Positions 1 through 10,283 of a stretch of 64,000 bases of DNA are shown piece by piece. This stretch comes from Bullera alba. Taxonomy: Eukaryota > Basidiomycota > Tremellomycetes > Tremellales > Bulleraceae. The DNA is taken from assembly GCA_001600095.1 (NCBI GenBank), contig BCIX01000002.1:2108001-2172000 (forward strand), in the 5' to 3' direction. The notes under the pieces are model-generated. The model had not been told where the DNA came from and made no database searches. It worked only from the letters and a program-made list of their open reading frames with translations. The stretch's first letter is position 1, and each line of letters starts with the position of its first letter. The position numbers and the translations under genes are program-made.

Positions 1-326
1 GCGACATTAGCTGGGTGGCAGCACTGAGTGAGAGGAGGAGGCGCGGAATCAAAAAACCTTGTAATGTGACGGTGTTATTCGGGATTTGATCATTCGAGGC
101 GGAGGCGGAGATGGCCGCACTCGATCGCACCCAGTCCCAAGATTTCGCTGCAAGCTCTGTTCTACATCCTCGGTCACCATCTAACCGCATCATCGATCGT
201 CAACAAACTCGATCGGCCTCATCCACACACTTCAGAGGCGCATCAGCATACATCCTAGGCAGGCTTATCCATAGTGTATCGGGAAGCCACGGCCGGACAC
301 CGATGGTATACCGCTCGAGCTAGGCA
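1..326. other. Intergenic, upstream of the ketopantoate reductase
   Basis: No coding frame with convincing protein character lies here. A 70-codon open frame at 111-323 has no recognisable motif and is followed directly by the start of the next gene, so this is read as promoter and leader. No clear TATA box was seen. Confidence 0.5.
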
Positions 327-2597
327 ATGCGGCTTCATGTGGTGAGTCGCGCGAGCGCATCAAGCAGCGTCCGATGCGTGGGATTGCCGCTCATCCGATC
401 GCTTCCACTCTAGCTCGGCATTGGATCCATAGGGACGCTCGTCACTCACCACATACGGAAAGCCAACCCTACGCTGCCGATCTCATGGATAGTCAAAACA
501 GCTAGGAAAGATCCCAATACGAGACTCTACCCGTTCGGAAAGGAAGGTCATGCTGTCAATACGTTGACAGTGGAACAAGATGGAGAGACGTCAACAAGCT
601 CCTCCTATGAGAAAGAAGTATGGCATGACGGAAATGCGGAGAAGATCGCCGTGGAGGAGCACAATCGGGGGCCGATGGGCCTCCCTCACCCGGACGATCC
701 GAATAGAGATATCAACAGTCTCGTAGTTTGTCTGAAGACGCCAGCAACGTTGCCAGCGCTTTCGAAACTCAAGCCGAGGTTATCGCCCAGCTCGGTAATC
801 ACCCTGATCCAAAATGGAATGGGAGTCTACGATGAGTTGTGCGCCAACCTCTGGCCAAATCCCGCGACAAGACCCTTCTTCATACTCGGCACGACGACGC
901 ACGGCGCAAAGTTTGTCGATTTTGGCTCTGTCTCTCATGCCAACAAGCGCGGAGAGGGTGAAATCAAGTTTGGTGTCGTCGATGACCCTAGGAGAGAAGT
1001 CGACTTCAATCAGTGGTTGTGGAGGGCTCCAGTCGCCGATCTGCCTATACTCGCACCTCCACCATCGCCCTCTTTCCCCCTCGATCCGCCTCCTCCCAAT
1101 GCCTCGGTCGATCTCGATTACATCACAGAGACTCTAGGCATTCTCATGTCGATCTCTCACCTCTCACCCTCAATATTGCCCATGCCACATTTACATCATC
1201 AACTACTCTTGAAGCTAGCCATCAACAGTGTCATCAACCCCCTTACCGCCGTCCTCGGAGCCGGTGCGATTCCAAATGGAGCGCTGTACAACTCGGCACC
1301 GGCGGCAAATCTGGTCGACTATCTCACCGCCGAGGTATCTGCTGTACTCGCCGCATACTCGGTTTCCAACTTTTCACCCCACGCCCCTCCTCCCGATGTC
1401 GTCAGGCTTTTCTCCATTGACAGTATCCGGCGGCGAATCCTAGCGACGATTCGAGCTACCGCCAGCAACACCTCTTCCATGGCTGCCGATGTCAGTGTTG
1501 GCAGGCTGAACGAATTGAAGTACATCAACGGCTACGTCATCTCCATGGCCAAACGACTCCGCGTACCGGTCCCAAGTCACCGTATGGTCTCCGCCATGGT
1601 CAAGTTCACCGCAGAGTTGAATAGAGTGAAAAACACTGCCGATGCGGAAATACCACTTCGCATCGCGGAGAGGCAGAAGGAAATCAAGACTGCGCTGGGT
1701 CTACCACGAGTCAAGACGGCACAGGAGGCGGAGAATGAGAACCAGAGGCTGGACCTCCATCTGAGATATGTGAATCTCAGGGAGGAAGAATTGGCGTACA
1801 AGCAGAAGCAAATGGCAAGATTCCAGGGCGAATCGGAAGCGCGATTTCGTCGGGTCAATATGCTCCAGTCGCCCGATCAGATCCAGTTCACCAAGGAGGA
1901 ATGGGTCTTGTTGCCAAGGTTGACACAGGACAATATCCTTACGTCGCTCGAGACTCAGGTCGCCAAACGCCACGCCGAAGCGAGTAAGGCGTCCGACGCC
2001 CCCGTTCCGACACGCGATGCCATTTCCACATCTTTATACGTGCCTGAAGGCGAAGAGGGATTCTCCACGCCGCCTACTCGGTCGACCACCGCGGATACTC
2101 CTCCCCCCATTCGACAGAAAGCTGAGACGATGTCTGAACGCATGACTCGGCAGATCGAGTCGGCTGCCAGGCAGACGACCAGCGAGTCTGGAGCGACAAC
2201 GATCCAAGGCACCCCCTCCGTTCCTTCAACAGCGCAGGCTGCCACCCAAACCAGCAATGTCACTGCGCAGTTCTCATCGGCGCCCGCCAAACGATTCAAT
2301 CTCGACTCGATGATATCCTCAGCACCTAGAGCCCAGCGATCGTGGGGCGTGGATGGCGGCAAGATCGAGGGATATACCAGCTCGACTAGTACGACCAGTG
2401 AAGGAGAAGGGGTTGCTGGCAGCCATACAACGTTGTCCGGTACGGAGAAGCACCTATCGAAAGGCGGAATAGGAAGTAGCCTGGATCGATTGATCGCTGG
2501 CTCGCCGAGGCAGGAACGGACCTGGGCACCGGATAGGAGTGATGTGGGCTCCAAAGCCAGTGGAAAATTCACCACCAGCAGGAGCAGCGGTAGCTGA
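327..2597 (+). CDS. PAN5: 2-dehydropantoate 2-reductase (ketopantoate reductase) with long C-terminal extension
   Basis: ApbA/PanE family, NADPH-dependent reduction of ketopantoate to pantoate in pantothenate/CoA synthesis. Two exons: 327-341 and 414-2597, giving 732 residues. The five-codon first exon (MRLHV) joins LGIGSIGTLV across a 72-nt GTGAGT...CTCTAG intron. This restores the N-terminal strand and the GxGxxG nucleotide-binding loop, which a single-exon reading loses. The catalytic-lysine region (LLKLAINSVINPLTAV) and the C-terminal NELKYINGY element are in family positions, so the reductase core spans about residues 1-370. The remaining roughly 360 residues are not part of the family. 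They contain a charged helical stretch (about 390-470) and then Ser/Thr-rich low-complexity sequence. It could be a lineage-specific tail or a fusion. The start is firm because the glycine loop directly follows it. Confidence 0.88.
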
Positions 2598-2840
2598 GCC
2601 TGCTGAGATTTGAAGAGGATGAGGGAACGGCGGATTCGCAAGGATATCTAATCAAAGCATGGCGATCGATTGTTTGTAACAACATAGAGGGTTTGTCCAT
2701 CGTTAGAAAAAAGTGACTGCACCCCTGTATAGTATAGCACGGAGTGTGGTTTTACATATGGCATACAACATTTGCATGGACGCTGCGCCAGAGCCCAAGC
2801 TTTCCGATGAACAGATCGCAGTCCTGGTCTGTCGAGAGTA

Positions 2841-3819
2841 TCACCTGACGTGCTCGTGCATCTTGAATGTTTGGCTGGTGTAATCACTCAGGCCATCGTG
2901 ACCGAGCTCTAGGAGTCTTTTGCCGGCCGTCTTTGATGATTTGCCTGAAATGGATGTGTCGCTGTAGCCAGGTGAAGGAGGTTCTGCGCGTCTAATCGAT
3001 CATCGCAGCGTCAGTCAGTCCGAGTACCCTTGTTTCCCATCTGCTAGGCGATACACTCACGTTGGGGCTCCAAAGATTCTGATGCCTCGTACATGAGTGT
3101 CCTTACCATTTTGATGATTTGCAACGATCAACACTCGAACATGATGACATGGTATGGGGGGTCTAGGCGGGAATTAGTTGTGTCTTGCCGAACAGGAGCG
3201 GACTGCCCACCCTTCCGTGTCCTGTCCTTCTTCCGTAGTGTCCTCCGGTCTGAGAGGTATCGACGTCCATCCGTCCGGTTTGCTGAACTCGCAAAACCGC
3301 ACCTGAGGCTCATCAGCACCAAGACCTGTTGAAATGCGTCCGGCCTACCTCTTGCAGGTCGTGAACTCCGGTTCCGGCCATGATAGAGATTTTGGACGGG
3401 GTATACGAATCGTCCCGGGGATTTGACATGTGTATGCCTATCGCCTATATCGACGTCAGAAGGTCGATCACCTAGTAAGCCACTGGACACACCGAGACGA
3501 AAACCCTCCTCGGGAATAGGAGATCAATTGCATGTGGTTGGGGACCCTCTGACCTGTGAAGCAATTGTCTAGTCAGCTACAAAGGCGGAGATGTTGTAGC
3601 TGAGAGCATACACTCACTGCCAGAAGGTATGTTCATTCCCGTCTCTCAAGTTGTCTACTCCAAAGCCGTATTTGTGACTAGAGACCGACCACTCTGCCAG
3701 GTGTCCCAATTCTGGCCGAGCTGAAGAGAGTCAGGACACGCCGATTGGAGTCATCGTCCAGTGTACTCACCATGCGCCTCAGCTTTATAGCTCGGACCAG
3801 CGCGCGAGTTCTCGGACAT
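2841..3819 (-). CDS. DOC1: Anaphase-promoting complex subunit 10 (DOC domain)
   Basis: Substrate-recruitment subunit of the APC/C ubiquitin ligase in cell-cycle control. Seven exons on the minus strand: 3771-3819, 3618-3720, 3493-3553, 3349-3444, 3211-3302, 3061-3162, 2841-2991; all phases close to give 217 residues. The DOC beta-sandwich is clear: EWSVSSHKYGFGVDNLRDG, then the HTFWQSEGPQPH segment, DDSYTPSKISIMAGT, and near the end NHQNGKDTHVRGIRIFG, the most conserved part of the family. The last two residues are Val-Arg, resembling the Ile-Arg tail that docks APC10 on APC3. The donor at 3205-3210 (GTGGGC) is the weakest junction; the others are canonical. It is convergent with the upstream reductase gene. 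No single exon is long enough to be noticed as an ORF. Confidence 0.92.
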
Positions 3820-4160
3820 GGTAGCGAAAGAGTGTGACAGAGGTGGCGGCTGAGCGAAGTTGGCCGTTGAAACAAGATTGAGATGTCGAAATGGACCATC
3901 GTCGCGTCGTGACCCGTGTTTCAGATCCTCGGTGCAAGCTTCAGCTTCGCACGGTAGCGATGGCAACCAACACGACTGAATCTTGAGATGCGTACAAATA
4001 CGTCGTGATCGTCAGGTTGACGAAGGTACCGACTCTGACAGAAATATATACATGGTACGAGACGGGCGAACAATATGACACAAGATGCAGAAACAGTATA
4101 TGCAAGGTATCCTCCGCCTTCTCTATTTTCCATTTCCCTCTCATTGCGCCTTATGCCATC
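3820..4160. promoter_or_regulatory. Promoter region of DOC1
   Basis: Lies between the DOC1 start and the 3' end of the small upstream gene on the same strand. A pyrimidine-rich leader precedes the DOC1 ATG. No convincing TATA box or repeated motif was seen. Confidence 0.4.
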
Positions 4161-4454
4161 TCAAGCCCTAATCCCGTTCTCGCCGGTGCTTACTGGCACA
4201 TTCTTCGCCTTTCCAGCCGCCTCCGTTGCATTCCTCTTCGCCTTCTTACATGCTCCGCAGTGATGGATCTCACAGTAGACCAACTGCGCGCAGCTCCTCT
4301 TCTTTCGGGTGACGTCGCACTTGACCGAAAGGTATTCCGGCGCCTTGACGGGGTGCGGGCACGGAATGACATTGTATGGATCGGAAGGGGCACCAGGCTT
4401 TTGGATCTGACTGGCGAGGATGTATCCCCTGCAGGAAGGAGTTGCGACGGGCAT
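4161..4454 (-). CDS. Small Cys-rich protein, 97 residues, unrecognised
   Basis: Single-exon frame of 97 codons with a proper core promoter: TATATAAGC about 90 bp upstream of the ATG, then a C/T-rich leader. That is why it is accepted although it is short. The N-terminal half is uncharged with scattered Cys and Pro. The middle holds a compact Cys/His stretch (YCEIHHCGAC) with two more cysteines just before it, which could bind a metal. The C-terminus is basic and then Ala/Lys-rich. There is no signal peptide or membrane segment, and no family was recognised. Overlapping longer minus-strand frames at 4270-4989 are rejected. Confidence 0.6.
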   Translation of the reverse strand: MPVATPSCRGYILASQIQKPGAPSDPYNVIPCPHPVKAPEYLSVKCDVTRKKRSCAQLVYCEIHHCGACKKAKRNATEAAGKAKNVPVSTGENGIRA

Positions 4455-4544
4455 GTCGTATGAGTGTAGAGGAGAAGTGTTGGAGAGTCGAGGTGGTGGA
4501 GTTGTGGGGATGATGATGAGTCGAGAGGGATGGCGATAGAGCTT

Positions 4545-4553
4545 GCTTATATA
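4545..4553 (-). promoter_or_regulatory. TATA box of the small Cys-rich gene
   Basis: TATATAAGC on the minus strand, about 90 bp upstream of the ATG at 4454 and followed by a pyrimidine-rich leader. Confidence 0.6.
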
Positions 4554-4732
4554 GCGAGTCGACTCTAACCCATGACGGGCGACTTGAAAGGAGAGACGAG
4601 ATGTTCCGACATGCGAACGATAAAGGACCGCAATGATGCTTCACGTCGCAGACTCCAGAAAAGTCGCCTTCTCCTCCCAACCTCCTAGCACTCCTCTCTT
4701 CTTTCTCGACTGAACAAAGGCGACAGCCTAGC

Positions 4733-7459
4733 TCAAGCCAATCGGTCGCGCAAAGATCGACCCGATGGCGCCCTCTCCTGTCCCACTGACGAAAGTGGAT
4801 TTCGCTCTCTCGACGTCGGCCTCTCACGCTCCCTATCCACCCGCTCTCCAGGCTCGGACTCTCTCCTCGACGATAGCGAGGGCTTTGGCCAGTTTCTTGG
4901 CGCAGAGGAACTCGACGGTGGGTGTCTCTGACCATTGTTGGGCGAGAAGCCAGGCAGCGACTTGAGCGGGCTCGGGCTCGGCCCTCCATGACCAGAGAGA
5001 CCGTTGCCGTTGCTCAACCCGCTGAGACCGTGTCGTTCCGAGTGACCATTGGACCCTATCGAGATCGAGACCGGCTTGGACAGGGAAAAAATTGGGTTAC
5101 TCCTTCCCTCGTTGCCGTTTTGTCGGGACAGAGAACTTGCAGCCTGCCTGTCGTCGGGTCGGAATTCAGGCATCGGGGGGACCGATTCCTGAGCCACAAT
5201 TCGCCGCGAGACCGCCGTCAATGGGTTCCCCGCACGACGTTCGGCAGCCTCCTTTGCCTTTGCGAGCTCGAAATGCGTTTCCGACATTTCCTTGATTTTG
5301 ACGTTCAGACGGTCAATCTCGATCCGCGCCTTCTCTCGGATGCCGTCGATCCTCGCGTTAGAGGACTGAGTCTCACGCGAGCGCGCGTCTCCAAGCTCCA
5401 CCAGTCGCGTACTGAGGTCGTCGACGCTCGTTTGAAGCTCGGCAATACGGTGTCGGTCGGCTTTGGCTTGGCTGTCCGAGGCTTGTCGAAGCTTGTCCTT
5501 GGACGCCTTCTCCGCGGCGAGGTTGAGTCTGTATTCATCGCGAGCGCCGTCGGCGGTGACCAGTCTTGCTTGAACCTCTTCGAGCTGCGATTGGAGTTTG
5601 GTCACCGCGTTCGACATTTTGGTTTCGTTGGCTTGGACATCCAATCGCTGCTTGTCGCGCTCTTCTCCCCGTAGCTTGATCACCATTTCAAGAAAGTGGA
5701 CGACGTCGAGGTGGCCGGTTGGGATGTGTCGATCAAACACCTCATCGTCGACTCGATGGGTGGTGGGAAAGATGATATATCGACGATCTGGAACCGATGC
5801 CACTTGCTCAAATACAGGCGAGGTGACTGAGAGGAGAGTCCCGCCAAGCTCCATGATCACCCTCTCAATCTCATGCTTGAACGGAATCAAGCCATGCGCT
5901 ATGGCAAGCTCGTATCCCCTGAGACAGGCATTCTGGACATTGCTCGATATCTCCACCAGGAGCAAGTTGATCATGCGAGACGACACGGCAAGAGTGGCCT
6001 CGTGCGTCGTTTTGAGAGGATTGGGGAAATGGGCCGCGCTGGATGTAACCTCTTTGGTCGGGGTGTCTGACTTGCTCTCTGCCGCGGGAGATAGCGGCGG
6101 CGAGATGGGTTTTAGAACGCCAATACGGGCCGAAAGCTGTTTCAGCGCGTTGCTGGAAGAGTAGGTGACACTCGCGACGGCCGCCGGGCGAGCGGGCAAA
6201 GCGGCCGACTTGATCATCTCCGTCTTCGCAATATCCAGCCTTGCCTGGAGAGCCGTTCTGCTGAGGGCGGTGGAGCTCGACGGTGAATCGCTGCTCGCCA
6301 GTGGAATTGCCTTCTTCAGAGACGCAGACCGAGTGTTGCTGCTGACGGCATTGACGTGTCCGTTCGACGCGGAGACGTCGATGGCGGAATTCCACTTGCG
6401 GATGACCGGCGTGTGAGGGGGAGATGGTTGCGCCAGTAAGGGGACCGGCATTGTACTGCCCCTTGCTCTGGCATCACCCAGAGTTGCGGCAGGTGTTTCA
6501 AGCGGTGGAGTGGCAGGTCGGCGGGAGGGTTCTTGGGGAGCTTGGAGAGGCGGTGTGGTCGGGCGAACGTGGGTGGCAGATGCAGGCGCGGGAGTCAAGA
6601 TAGGAGGCTGGATTGTCTCTTGACCTTTTGAGTTGTTACCGTCGCTCAGACCCGAGCCAGTTCGATGCACCGCAGGGGGACCTTCGATGTGGAAGACTGT
6701 CTGCTCGACCGCTCGAGTTCCGCCGAGTTCTATGCGGGAAGAATCTTGATCTGCACCACCGTCACCGTCGGTCCGTTGCTTGTCGAGCGCTTCAATAGAT
6801 GACTCGACCAGAGCGTGTATTGAGGCGTCCGTGGACTCGATTATCCCGGTACTTGAAGATTCCCCAATCTCCATATCCTTCTCCCTAGGCTCTATGAACG
6901 ACTCCAGTCCAGGTCCGAGATCAGCGGGGGGCCAGAAAGGTAACTCGGATAAGCCAAAGCTGAGGATAGGGCTATTTCCCGTGAGGATGATGTCTTCTTC
7001 ATCCTGGACGACTGGGTCTGCCCGCGGCCCTAGCCTTGCCTGCAGACTCGACTCTGGCGCTTGATTTGGGGTACGTGGCGCAGCGCGAGCCCTGGTATAG
7101 GGCCGTTCGCGTTGTCGAGGGCCTACGGGTATGACGCCGCGTCTCGGCGGTGTAGGTGCTGTTCGGTTACCTCGAGCATCTCTGGGAGTGACTAAAGTGA
7201 CCGGTGGCGGTGTGGCAGTCCTGAGCGGGATGGGTGACGGTGATCGAATATCACGGGCGGTAGTGAAGGAGGTTGCAGACTCGGCGTCCGAGTCTGAGTC
7301 GTCGGCGACCATGATAGCGGTGGAGTTTTGAGAGCCGGATACACGCTGCCTTTTTTCGGGTCGTGGCGTGTGAGAGTGTTCGAGGTCTGACCGAGCTCTG
7401 GACGTTGAGCGCTTAGCTGGCGAGCGAACTGGTCGTGATGGGAGGGTTGAACCGGACAT
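4733..7459 (-). CDS. Hypothetical 908-residue coiled-coil protein
   Basis: One uninterrupted frame from ATG to TGA. About the first 480 residues are Ser/Pro/Thr-rich and disordered, with basic patches (PEKRQR near residue 35) that could be nuclear targeting. A conserved-looking globular segment follows (about 500-580, containing CLRGYELAIAHGLIPFKHEI). Then comes a heptad-rich coiled coil of roughly 150 residues (about 590-740), and a Ser/Gly/Arg-rich tail. This layout is common in nuclear or cytoskeletal adaptors, but no family was recognised and no function is proposed. The start is supported by the absence of an upstream in-frame Met. Confidence 0.75.
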   Translation of the reverse strand: MSGSTLPSRPVRSPAKRSTSRARSDLEHSHTPRPEKRQRVSGSQNSTAIMVADDSDSDAESATSFTTARDIRSPSPIPLRTATPPPVTLVTPRDARGNRTAPTPPRRGVIPVGPRQRERPYTRARAAPRTPNQAPESSLQARLGPRADPVVQDEEDIILTGNSPILSFGLSELPFWPPADLGPGLESFIEPREKDMEIGESSSTGIIESTDASIHALVESSIEALDKQRTDGDGGADQDSSRIELGGTRAVEQTVFHIEGPPAVHRTGSGLSDGNNSKGQETIQPPILTPAPASATHVRPTTPPLQAPQEPSRRPATPPLETPAATLGDARARGSTMPVPLLAQPSPPHTPVIRKWNSAIDVSASNGHVNAVSSNTRSASLKKAIPLASSDSPSSSTALSRTALQARLDIAKTEMIKSAALPARPAAVASVTYSSSNALKQLSARIGVLKPISPPLSPAAESKSDTPTKEVTSSAAHFPNPLKTTHEATLAVSSRMINLLLVEISSNVQNACLRGYELAIAHGLIPFKHEIERVIMELGGTLLSVTSPVFEQVASVPDRRYIIFPTTHRVDDEVFDRHIPTGHLDVVHFLEMVIKLRGEERDKQRLDVQANETKMSNAVTKLQSQLEEVQARLVTADGARDEYRLNLAAEKASKDKLRQASDSQAKADRHRIAELQTSVDDLSTRLVELGDARSRETQSSNARIDGIREKARIEIDRLNVKIKEMSETHFELAKAKEAAERRAGNPLTAVSRRIVAQESVPPMPEFRPDDRQAASSLSRQNGNEGRSNPIFSLSKPVSISIGSNGHSERHGLSGLSNGNGLSGHGGPSPSPLKSLPGFSPNNGQRHPPSSSSAPRNWPKPSLSSRRESEPGERVDRERERPTSRERNPLSSVGQERAPSGRSLRDRLA

Positions 7460-8363
7460 GTCGTACCAATGTAAGAGGATTAGGCGACAATTCAGAGGTG
7501 TCCGGGGGTATACGGGGCCTTTTACAAGGACGCGAGAATCTATGACAAGATGTACGATAGTTGGGGTTTAGTTGTTGAGAATGATAGATTGAGATGAAGA
7601 CCTGGCAGGGTGATGAGTCCGGTTCAGATTCGTATAGTGGCATGCGATTTGACGGCTGAAACTTCTCCCGTTATCGGAGATCCCACACATCCACGTGGCG
7701 TCACACGGCCCGTGTTTCAGGTTGGCCAGCTGAGCAGCTCGGCCGACGGTTCGCAACACTCATCAGTCCTTTTGTGCTCACGACGTCTCATGTCATCATG
7801 TCATCTATCAGCTGGACGACGAGGTGAGTGGACGGTCGCAGAGCAGTGACTCGACCAGGTCAGAGGCAGACGCGAGGATGCACAGGAAAAATGACGCTTC
7901 TTTCGCATGGTGAGATGTGAGTAGCAGCACGACCTCACGTCCACGATGGCGAAGCATCGAGGATTCGAGAACCTCCGAAAGAGATGTCGTTTCGCAAGTC
8001 GCACCGATCCTTTGACGCATTCTGGCGAACGATGCCGCCTCATACCTCCTGGTCGACGTTTCAACCCAACATCTAGTGTTCGTCCTTTCGCAAGCTCGGC
8101 GGATTGCCTTTGTCCATGACGTCTGATAGCAAAAACAGCCGCTTATCCTTTCACATTCAGTTTTGGAATTCTAGCAAATCTCCAAGAGGGTTTGGCCACT
8201 TCGAGGAGAACTCGGAATGCACGGAGATAGCTCTCATAGGATGATTGAACCCCTCTTCGCGTGTGAGCACTAATTCGAGCGTCTGACACTCGAACCATTA
8301 TATTACTCTCAAAAAGCTTCGACAATCAACCGAATTATCGAAAGGATCGCGAATCCTTGGGGG

Positions 8364-8376
8364 TTCGAGAACGTTC
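8364..8376 (+). promoter_or_regulatory. Heat-shock-element-like site
   Basis: Three contiguous alternating pentamers, gTTCg-aGAAc-gTTCt, match the Hsf1 consensus of inverted nGAAn units. The site is about 40 bp upstream of the TATA box of the first WPTDF gene. Function is inferred from the match only. Confidence 0.5.
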
Positions 8377-8406
8377 TGAGTTCTCACTCATCGATCACCA
8401 AATTCG

Positions 8407-8413
8407 TATAAAT
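8407..8413 (+). promoter_or_regulatory. TATA box, first WPTDF gene
   Basis: TATAAAT in the context CGTATAAAT, about 85 bp upstream of the ATG. The same CGTATAAAT occurs before the second paralogue. Confidence 0.6.
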
Positions 8414-8493
8414 CGCGCGATATCTGTCCCTACAAGATGCAAACAACTACTTGCTGACTATCATCAGGACCAATCACATTACCGACAGCTAGC

Positions 8494-8784
8494 ATGAGCA
8501 CCAGTTCGTCTTCCCCAACCGTTTGGCCTACCGACTTCGCTTACAAGAAAGCGCTTCGAAGTTGTGAGCAGAACTACATACACCGTCACCGCACATCGTA
8601 TGACAAAGCTGTGGGGAGCGTGATCGTCTTTCGACCGAAGATCCGAGAAGTAGAGAATAGTAAAGTCGAAATCGAGGCCTTCGACTTCGAGGACTACAAG
8701 GACGGAAAGACCAAATTGGGCGTCACCACCAAGTTCCATCAGAATGATCCCCCCCTCGGAACAGAGCTGGATCCAGATGCGTGA
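8494..8784 (+). CDS. WPTDF-family small protein, copy 1
   Basis: A 96-residue single-exon protein, first of three tandem paralogues within 3.4 kb. Shared landmarks in order are WPTDF near residue 11, a Lys/Cys-rich helix (KKALRSCEQN), GSV followed by a hydrophobic strand, EDY, LGV, and QNDP near the C-terminus. Conservation of these blocks between otherwise diverged copies shows that selection acts on the protein. There is no signal peptide or membrane helix, so it is probably cytosolic. The family was not recognised. A TATA box and an HSE-like site lie upstream, which suggests strongly regulated, perhaps stress-induced, expression. Confidence 0.72.
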   Translation: MSTSSSSPTVWPTDFAYKKALRSCEQNYIHRHRTSYDKAVGSVIVFRPKIREVENSKVEIEAFDFEDYKDGKTKLGVTTKFHQNDPPLGTELDPDA

Positions 8785-9986
8785 CGCTTTGCCGCCGGTC
8801 CAGCGCTCACGCTAGTCAGCTGAGGACGTGGGTGATGCAGATGAGCGCAAGTTCTCGCTGCGATTCAAGGGGGATATCGACCAGTCCGTGGGTGTGGAAG
8901 GGGTAGGGCCGGCGCAGGTCAGGTCGAATGCATATTGGGGTAGATGTGGGTAATGGTAGCTTGAAAAGTCGAAACACGGCTGAAGGTTGAACGTTGAGAG
9001 CTGAGGCTTGACAAGTTCACATCAGAGTATGTTAATATCGAGCTCGAGGCTCAGCGCTCACGGCGTAGACACAGTGACACACGACCGAGTGTATAACATC
9101 AGTAACTCACTGAGAAAACCCTGATCATGCGTGTTTCAGGCCGAGGATGGTGTCTCGCAGTCGATATTGACCTTGGATCTCGAATCTCGATATCGGCTTC
9201 GGTCATTGCAAGAACGAGGGGTGCGCGCCGGTGTGCCGACTCACTGCACGAAGACGTAAGTCACTGACATTTGAACTTGGATTTTAAGAGGTGAAAGAAA
9301 AGGGAGAGGACTGCAAGTCGTAAGATCGAGGCAGATGCTAGAACGAGAAGCAGAGAAGCACGATGCTGAAACGCCGTGAGCAGCAGTACGAAATCGCGGA
9401 TGCGAAGTATCGAGAACTCCCAAGCAGATGCGTCGCCTCCCCAAACCTTTCACGTTCTCGGGCGGGCCTACTGCCTAGCACCGTACGCTATGAGATGGAC
9501 GTCGCAAGCCAACATCCGTGTTTTCTATGGAGTATCCAGGTGTACTACAAACGCTCGATCGCTCGACACTAGTCATACGTCTCATGACTTCCGATCACGG
9601 ATGCCAACTGCTCTTCCTTTCCAGTTTTGGTTCGGCTCTCTGCTGAAACCTGCGACTCACAGCAGAGCTGAAAGGTTAGCCGTCAGAGCACGGAGGTGGT
9701 GCATACGAGAGGCCAAAACTTCGCTTGCATGCGCTGCTTCTGGCGTGCTGCTGCATCTTTCCAGCGGCTACATCAGAACCATCCGTAGGCTCATCTTCTA
9801 CCCTTACATCGAAAGGAAATGCCAGGTTCTCAGGTTTCACTGCTGACTACCGAGTGCTCACTCGTAGTCACCGACGTATAAATGCCGGATGAAGTCCCTG
9901 TATTCCTGCTCTACTGACATCACAACCGCTACTCATTACCCACTCAGTCGGAACTCGGAACACTCCATACGCAGACAATCACCAAC
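8785..9986. other. Intergenic between WPTDF copies 1 and 2
   Basis: Short open frames (for example 9376-9846) have no motif and no promoter. No remnant of a further WPTDF copy was found by eye. A TATA box for copy 2 lies near the right end. Confidence 0.45.
9877..9883 (+). promoter_or_regulatory. TATA box, second WPTDF gene
   Basis: TATAAAT in the context CGTATAAAT, about 105 bp upstream of the ATG and identical in core to the copy 1 promoter. Confidence 0.6.
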
Positions 9987-10283
9987 ATGAATACCAACAC
10001 ATCTTCTGTGACGACCTGGCCCACCGACTTCGCTTACAAGAAAGCATTGAAATGTTGTGAGCAGAACAAAACAACCACTGCGTCATGTGATACTGCCATG
10101 GGCAGCGTACTCATCATTCGACCAGAGGTTCAGGCGGATGGGACTGTCAAAGCTCTAGTCTCGGAAAGCGTCACGTTCGAGGACTACCAGACTAGGAAGA
10201 CTGGTCTAGGTGTGACCATGGAGTTCCATCAGAACAATCCCCTCACTGGACTAGAGCAAGAATCCGATTATCCCGGTGTGTGA
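9987..10283 (+). CDS. WPTDF-family small protein, copy 2
   Basis: A 98-residue single-exon paralogue of copy 1. The segment WPTDFAYKKAL is identical to copy 1, and the two share GSV, a FEDY block, LGVT and FHQN with conserved spacing. The N-terminal and linker parts have diverged. A TATA box and a C/A-rich leader precede the ATG. Together with its neighbours it looks like a local duplication series; copies 1 and 2 are closest and copy 3 is more distant. Function unknown. Confidence 0.72.
   Translation: MNTNTSSVTTWPTDFAYKKALKCCEQNKTTTASCDTAMGSVLIIRPEVQADGTVKALVSESVTFEDYQTRKTGLGVTMEFHQNNPLTGLEQESDYPGV

Larger units (their letters stand above)
7460..8493. other. Intergenic, divergent promoter region with a heat-shock-element-like site
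   Basis: No credible coding frame. The right end carries a three-unit HSE-like site and a TATA box for the first WPTDF gene. The left end serves the coiled-coil gene. Confidence 0.5.

Noticed and set aside
4270..4989. 239-codon minus-strand frame overlapping two genes
   Set aside because: It overlaps both the small Cys-rich gene and the coiled-coil gene, is Arg/Ser-biased with no motif, and runs through the TATA box of the small gene.
9363..9846. Possible additional WPTDF copy or gene between copies 1 and 2
   Set aside because: Frames lack all family blocks, have no TATA box at a suitable distance, and read as random sequence.
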